A DNA stretch of 64,000 nucleotides from CALMZY01 sp052033915 (GTDB lineage Bacteria > Verrucomicrobiota > Kiritimatiellia > CAIQIC01 > JAGNIJ01), in contig JBPOJF010000010.1 in assembly GCA_052033915.1 (NCBI GenBank), positions 117,527 through 181,526 of the forward strand. Reading direction: 5' to 3'. A model generated the notes under the pieces. The model was not told where the DNA came from, did not search any database, and saw nothing but the letters and a program-made list of their open reading frames with translations. Numbering within the stretch: the first letter of the stretch is position 1; the number at the start of each line of letters is the position of its first letter. The translations under genes were made by a program, and so were the position numbers. This document shows, piece by piece, positions 60,522 through 64,000 of this stretch.

Positions 60522-61363
60522 AGATCATCCTGGGCGGCGTCCGCGGAACGAGTTGCATTGCCCAAGCCGACTCCATGAAGTACGGCGGCGAGACGACGTC
60601 GGTTCTCGTGGAGGGCGACGCCGGCGAGCGGGTCATCATCGACGCCGGCACGGGGATCCGCCAGTTGGGCCGGCGTATCGAGGCTGGGAAAGTGCCGCCG
60701 TCCATTCTGCTCCTCATCACTCATTATCACCTCGACCACATCACTGGTCTTCCGTCGCTTTCGCTCCTGTACCGCGGGGGCATCAAGTTTCGGGTCGGAT
60801 CCGTCCGGCGAAACAACCGGTCCGCGCGGGATGTGCTGCCGCAGATCATGGCTCAGCCCTTCTGGCCGGTGCAGATGGAGGATCTGCAGTCGTCGTTTGA
60901 ATTCATCGACTGGCCGACCGAACTGTCGGTGCGGCCGTACGCCTTTCAGAATCTGGAGATTCGCTGGTGCTCGGTCCGCCATCCCGGCGGCTGTACCGCG
61001 TACCGGATTGACGAGCGCTCCACGGGCAAGTCGTTCGTGTTCGCGACGGATTTCGAGTGGGGGCAATCCACGCCGGCCGAAAAGCAGATGTTCATCCAGT
61101 TTTGCCGCGAGCCGGGTCCCCCGGGATTGCTGGTCCTCGACGGTCAGTACACCCGGGCGCAGTACCCCCAGTTCGCGGGCTGGGGTCACAGCGCGTGGGA
61201 GGACTGCGTCTGGATTGCCCGCGAAGCCCGCGCGCGGCTGCTCGTGGTCACGCACCATGCTCCGCAAAACGCGGACAAGCGCCTGGAGATGATCGAGCGC
61301 GAACTCGTCCAGGAAATGCCCGATGCCAAGCTGGGGCGCGACGGAATGGAAATTGCTCTCTGA
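60518..61363 (+). CDS. MBL-fold metallo-hydrolase
   Basis: 281 residues. The metallo-beta-lactamase motif HYHLDH lies at about residues 69-74 (LLITHYHLDHITGLPS), further His/Asp ligands are in SVRHPGGCTAYR, ATDFEW and VTHHAPQN. The type resembles cyclic-phosphate phosphodiesterases and PhnP-like enzymes in size. The substrate is unknown. Its start overlaps the ORF6N gene by four bases. The link to the cyclase two genes upstream, a possible signal turnover pair, is speculation. Confidence 0.85.
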   Translation: MKIILGGVRGTSCIAQADSMKYGGETTSVLVEGDAGERVIIDAGTGIRQLGRRIEAGKVPPSILLLITHYHLDHITGLPSLSLLYRGGIKFRVGSVRRNNRSARDVLPQIMAQPFWPVQMEDLQSSFEFIDWPTELSVRPYAFQNLEIRWCSVRHPGGCTAYRIDERSTGKSFVFATDFEWGQSTPAEKQMFIQFCREPGPPGLLVLDGQYTRAQYPQFAGWGHSAWEDCVWIAREARARLLVVTHHAPQNADKRLEMIERELVQEMPDAKLGRDGMEIAL

Positions 61364-61408
61364 GCCCGATTCTTCCCCCGGCGGTTGAAATCGTTGTCTG
61401 GGCCGCCG

Positions 61409-61747
61409 TTACCGGAACGCCATGATCAGAATCGCGATCACGGCCAGCATCACCCCGACGTAGGCGATCGGCGAAAGCATTTCCTTCAGGAAAAGAAACC
61501 CGAGCACGTTGCTGATCACGATGGATGTTGCGCCGAGCATGGCCATCGTCTTGCCAAGGGGCAGGCAGGCGAAGATCCAGAGCTGGCCGAACATCGCGAT
61601 CTGCCGGATCACCTGGTACCAGAAAAACCAGGGCATCCAGAAGCTGGCCGCGTGGAAGCCGTGCTTGCTCATGTAGTAGCGGCCCATGAGGTCCGAGATC
61701 GAGTAGATCAACTGCGTGCCGACGAGGATGAGGAGGGTGGTGGACAT
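61409..61747 (-). CDS. Small four-helix membrane transporter-like protein (DMT/SMR-like)
   Basis: 112 residues from ATG 61747. Four hydrophobic helices (TTLLILVGTQLIYSISDLMG, TMAMLGATSIVISNVLGFLF, IAYVGVMLAVIAILIMAF). The helix packing and ending (GVMLAVIAILIM) resemble the drug/metabolite transporter group, of which the small multidrug-resistance proteins are the minimal form. The conserved Glu of SMR pumps is not in its usual place, so the cargo is unknown. The gene is flanked by a heptad element on its promoter side. Confidence 0.72.
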   Translation of the reverse strand: MSTTLLILVGTQLIYSISDLMGRYYMSKHGFHAASFWMPWFFWYQVIRQIAMFGQLWIFACLPLGKTMAMLGATSIVISNVLGFLFLKEMLSPIAYVGVMLAVIAILIMAFR

Positions 61748-61753
61748 CTCGGG

Positions 61754-61818
61754 ATATGGTTCATGGGTTATGGTTGATGGTTGGCGTAAAACGAGACGCT
61801 CGTCAACCATGAACCATC
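61754..61818. repeat. Heptad-periodic inverted repeat element (ATGGTTG type)
   Basis: The left arm reads TATGGTT, CATGGGT, TATGGTT, GATGGTT (61754-61787) and the right arm (61798-61818) has CGTCAACCATGAACCAT, its imperfect inverse. It lies between two minus-strand genes, just upstream of the small transporter gene. Confidence 0.72.
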
Positions 61819-61837
61819 CGTTTCGGGAATCCGCTGT

Positions 61838-62806
61838 TTACTTCTTTTCTTTCCCCTTGATATGCAATTCCGGGTGTTTGCCCGTGACAAAGCTGTTCGG
61901 CGGAACGCTCCCCATCAGGAACACGTTGCCGCCGATCGTCGAACCCTTTCCGATCACCGTATCGCCGCCGAGGATCGTCGCGTGGGCGTAGATCACCACG
62001 TCGTCCTCGACCGTCGGGTGCCGCTTGATGTGCTTGATAGGCATGCCGTGCTCGTCGAGCGGGAAACTCCGCGCGCCGAGGGTCACTCCCTGGTACAGCT
62101 TCACGCGGTTGCCGATCGTCGTCGTTTCGCCGATCACCACGCCCGTCGCGTGGTCGATGAAGAACCCGTGGCCGATCGTCGCGCCCGGGTGGATGTCCGC
62201 GCCCGTTTGCGAGTGTGTCCACTCGCTCATCACGCGCGGGATGATCGGCACGTTGAGCTTGTAGAGCTCGTGCGCCAGCCGGTGCGAGGTGATCGCCAGC
62301 AGGCCCGGATAGGCGAGTTGGACCTCGGCATACGTCAATGCCGCGGGATCGCCCTCGTACGCCGCCTTCACGTCCTCGACCAGCAACCGGCGCACGCCGG
62401 CCAGGCTTTCGACGAACGACTCCATGACCGTCATGGCTTCAGCCCGGACATCGACGGGCTTCGGCGCGCCCTTGATCTTCGCCGCCTCGCCCAACCAGCG
62501 GAACGGGATCGCCTTTTCGATTTCCTCGCGAAGCAGGCTCCACCCCTCGCTGATGCGGCGCACCAGGAAAATCCCGAGATCGTCGTACTCGATGTCGTTC
62601 TGGGACATCCGGCCCGGGAACATCACATCGATGAACAGCTTGAGCGCCTCCACGATGTTGGTGGTGTTCGGATAGGACCCGAGCAGGCTGTCCGCGCGGT
62701 CCTCCCGGGCCTCCGAAAAAAGAGACGTGAGAGACGTCGCCGCCCGGCAAATGGAATATTCCGCCTTTGTACCGGCGCACTCGGGAACCAGGTTTTCTTT
62801 TTTCAT
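61838..62806 (-). CDS. cysE: Serine O-acetyltransferase
   Basis: 322 residues from ATG 62806, with GGAGG 8 bases ahead. It acetylates serine, the first step of cysteine synthesis. The C-terminal left-handed beta-helix of hexapeptide repeats (GADIHPGATIGHGFFIDHAT, VVIGETTTIGNRVKLYQGVT, HPTVEDDVVIYAHATILGGD) carries the catalytic His/Asp residues. The long N-terminal helical domain resembles plant and epsilon-type serine acetyltransferases. It is divergent from the AsmA-like gene, with a heptad element in the 188-base gap. Confidence 0.92.
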   Translation of the reverse strand: MKKENLVPECAGTKAEYSICRAATSLTSLFSEAREDRADSLLGSYPNTTNIVEALKLFIDVMFPGRMSQNDIEYDDLGIFLVRRISEGWSLLREEIEKAIPFRWLGEAAKIKGAPKPVDVRAEAMTVMESFVESLAGVRRLLVEDVKAAYEGDPAALTYAEVQLAYPGLLAITSHRLAHELYKLNVPIIPRVMSEWTHSQTGADIHPGATIGHGFFIDHATGVVIGETTTIGNRVKLYQGVTLGARSFPLDEHGMPIKHIKRHPTVEDDVVIYAHATILGGDTVIGKGSTIGGNVFLMGSVPPNSFVTGKHPELHIKGKEKK

Positions 62807-62861
62807 CGGCTTTCCTCCGACCACAACGCGCGTACGGTAGCGCAGAAAATGAGGACGATCA

Positions 62862-62946
62862 AGAATGACAAATGAATGACCGATAAATCAATGTTTGTGG
62901 GATTTGTTCGTCATTCATTCGGCATTAGGGCTTAGGCATTCGTTAT
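62862..62946. repeat. Heptad-periodic inverted repeat element (GAATGAC / GTCATTC type)
   Basis: The left arm (62862-62891) has GAATGAC-like words; the right arm (62907-62946) has TCGTCAT, TCATTCG, GCATTAG, GGCTTAG, GCATTCG. It sits in the divergent gap between cysE and the AsmA-like gene and uses the same words as the elements at 57865 and 31301. Confidence 0.7.
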
Positions 62947-62994
62947 TTCCCGGAATATTGTCACTCTCTGCATTTCTGCTATTGTTCTCCGCCT

Positions 62995-63789
62995 ATGAAG
63001 AAACGCACAAGACAGACCCTTCTGAACATCGTCATCGTACTCGCCATTCTCGTCGCCGTCGGGCTGATGGCGCGGAATGCGCTCATCAAGTCCGGCGCGC
63101 GGAATGCGGTCCGGGAGGCGACAGGCTTCGACCTGGAGATGGGCGGAGTCAGCGCCAACCTTCTCTCCTCGACCTTCGAGATCAGGGATATGAAGCTCAT
63201 CAACCCCGAAGATTTCCCGGAAGAGACAGCCATTGATTTCAAGCAGATGCGGGTTGGCTATGAACTCAAGTCCCTGTTGACGGATGAGATTCATCTCCGC
63301 GAAGTCGTTCTCGATATTCCCCGGATGGTCGTTGTGCAGAAGGAAGACGGCGACTCCAACCTCAAGCGTCTAAGCCGGGCGGGGGAGGGCGGCGCGGAAG
63401 AAAAAGAACCCGAGGCCGGGCCCGGCGAACAGGAGCCGGACTCCAAACCGAAGGCGAAGAAGACCGCGAAGAAGTTCCGCATCGACTCTCTGACGCTGAA
63501 GTTGGGCGCCGTCGAGATGCGCAAATACGTCCCAGGGCAGGACAAGCCCCAGGTTCAGCGGCATGAATTGAACGTCAACCGCACATATACGGATATCCGG
63601 GACACGACCCAACTCGCCACGATTTTCGCCATGGCCATGGTGGAAGGCGTCGGCGCGCAGGTATTCAGGGACATCGCCAAAGTTCTTCAGGACCATGAAG
63701 GCGATCTCGACAAGACGGGCAAGGAACTCGAAAAAGCCGTCAAGGACGTGGGCAAACAGTTGAAGGAATTGTTCAAATCCGGCGAGTAG
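62995..63789 (+). CDS. AsmA-like membrane-anchored protein
   Basis: 264 residues. An N-terminal membrane helix (TLLNIVIVLAILVAVGLMA) is followed by a beta-rich domain of the AsmA/YhdP kind (ATGFDLEMGGVSANLLSSTF, EIRDMKLINPEDFPEE), where chained strands form lipid-carrying grooves. A highly charged Glu/Lys linker (about 125-150) splits it, and the end is a long amphipathic helix (KTGKELEKAVKDVGKQLKEL). The protein is far shorter than typical AsmA, probably one segment only. It ends about 70 bases before the tRNA gene. Confidence 0.75.
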   Translation: MKKRTRQTLLNIVIVLAILVAVGLMARNALIKSGARNAVREATGFDLEMGGVSANLLSSTFEIRDMKLINPEDFPEETAIDFKQMRVGYELKSLLTDEIHLREVVLDIPRMVVVQKEDGDSNLKRLSRAGEGGAEEKEPEAGPGEQEPDSKPKAKKTAKKFRIDSLTLKLGAVEMRKYVPGQDKPQVQRHELNVNRTYTDIRDTTQLATIFAMAMVEGVGAQVFRDIAKVLQDHEGDLDKTGKELEKAVKDVGKQLKELFKSGE

Positions 63790-63797
63790 TTCGTCCG

Positions 63798-63826
63798 TTG
63801 ACCTGCTTATGCCGTCATGCTAGTTT
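63798..63826 (+). promoter_or_regulatory. Candidate promoter for tRNA-Pro
   Basis: TTGACC (63798-63803), 17-base spacer and TAGTTT (63821-63826), 31 bases ahead of the tRNA 5' end. Confidence 0.45.
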
Positions 63827-63857
63827 CTCACTTCCGATACGGTTTTCATCTACAGGT

Positions 63858-63934
63858 CGGGGCGTAGCGCAGCCTGGTAGCGCGTTTGCTTGGGGTGCAA
63901 AAGGTCACGAGTTCAAATCTCGTCGCCCCGACCA
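63858..63934 (+). tRNA. tRNA-Pro (anticodon GGG)
   Basis: 77 bases. The acceptor stem is CGGGGCG/CGCCCCG, the D-arm is GCGC..GCGC, the anticodon stem TTTGC/GCAAA encloses loop TTGGGGT with anticodon GGG, and the T-arm is ACGAG/CTCGT with TTCAAAT. Discriminator A and an encoded CCA complete it. It decodes CCC and CCT. Six T directly follow the CCA and may serve to end transcription. The last 66 bases of the window show no gene. Confidence 0.95.
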
Positions 63935-64000
63935 TTTTTTATTTCGTGGCATTTCGGCCCAAATCCCCCACGGGCCGGGGAACTCGACGCGGAGACGCGG

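Noticed and set aside
60518..61363. Tying the MBL hydrolase and CHASE2 cyclase into one signalling system
   Set aside because: Only adjacency supports it; no cyclic-nucleotide phosphodiesterase signature can be claimed beyond the general MBL fold.

Overview
The window is 64 kb of dense, GC-rich bacterial chromosome with about 60 protein genes, one tRNA and very little mobile DNA. Outer-membrane style lipid transport (MlaE/F/D), lipoproteins, GDP-rhamnose type sugar genes, an RpoD with a long lysine/alanine-rich N-terminus, a DUF2934 protein, c-di-AMP synthesis and frequent GTG/TTG starts point to a Gram-negative bacterium. The mix of families resembles the Planctomycetes-Verrucomicrobia-Chlamydiae group (Verrucomicrobiota or Kiritimatiellota), but this is inference from gene families and there is no rRNA to settle it.

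Layout. 0-10.5 kb (+): a TPR protein cut by the window edge, a secreted archaemetzincin-like protein that has lost its active site, serS, tilS, ftsH, then an overlapping folP-cdaA-cdaR block (folate and c-di-AMP) followed by TPR, YdjY-like and Nfu genes. 10.4-15.4 kb: a DEDDh exonuclease (-), then a lipoprotein-tatD-ROK kinase-patatin run (+), a YggU protein (-) and an M50 protease (+). 15.4-22.7 kb (-): an envelope-sugar block (flippase-like protein, rmd, gmd, TIM-barrel isomerase, ugd) with rpsU and small membrane proteins. 22.9-34.7 kb: argS (+), then on the minus strand an ATP-cone/uridine-kinase fusion, rpoD, dnaG, cvpA, a NUDIX hydrolase and cobalamin-dependent metH. 34.8-49 kb: hybrid histidine kinase, cupin, ETF-quinone oxidoreductase, polyprenyl synthase, gpmI, a four-cysteine small protein, two membrane proteins with DnaJ-like cysteine motifs, glycogen phosphorylase, a DUF1835 protein and a membrane protein gene that appears frameshifted. 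49-64 kb: a secreted nuclease-like protein, an mlaE-mlaF-mlaD-lipoprotein operon followed by a large membrane spermidine-synthase-like fusion, SH3 and M48 proteins, a CHASE2 cyclase, a shortened ORF6N protein, an MBL hydrolase, a small transporter, cysE, an AsmA-like protein and tRNA-Pro(GGG).

The most interesting signals are these. (1) About ten loci, mostly intergenic, carry degenerate repeats with a strict 7-nt period. Several are built as two inverted arms. Each locus uses a different heptamer, and one locus encodes the start of a lipoprotein signal peptide. (2) The MlaF-position ATPase has lost every ABC catalytic motif. (3) The archaemetzincin-like protein has lost all three zinc histidines and the catalytic Glu but keeps its four structural cysteines. 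(4) An ATP-cone regulatory domain is fused to a uridine-kinase-like domain. (5) A palindromic 13-mer occurs upstream of unrelated genes. No CRISPR array, insertion sequence or prophage was seen.
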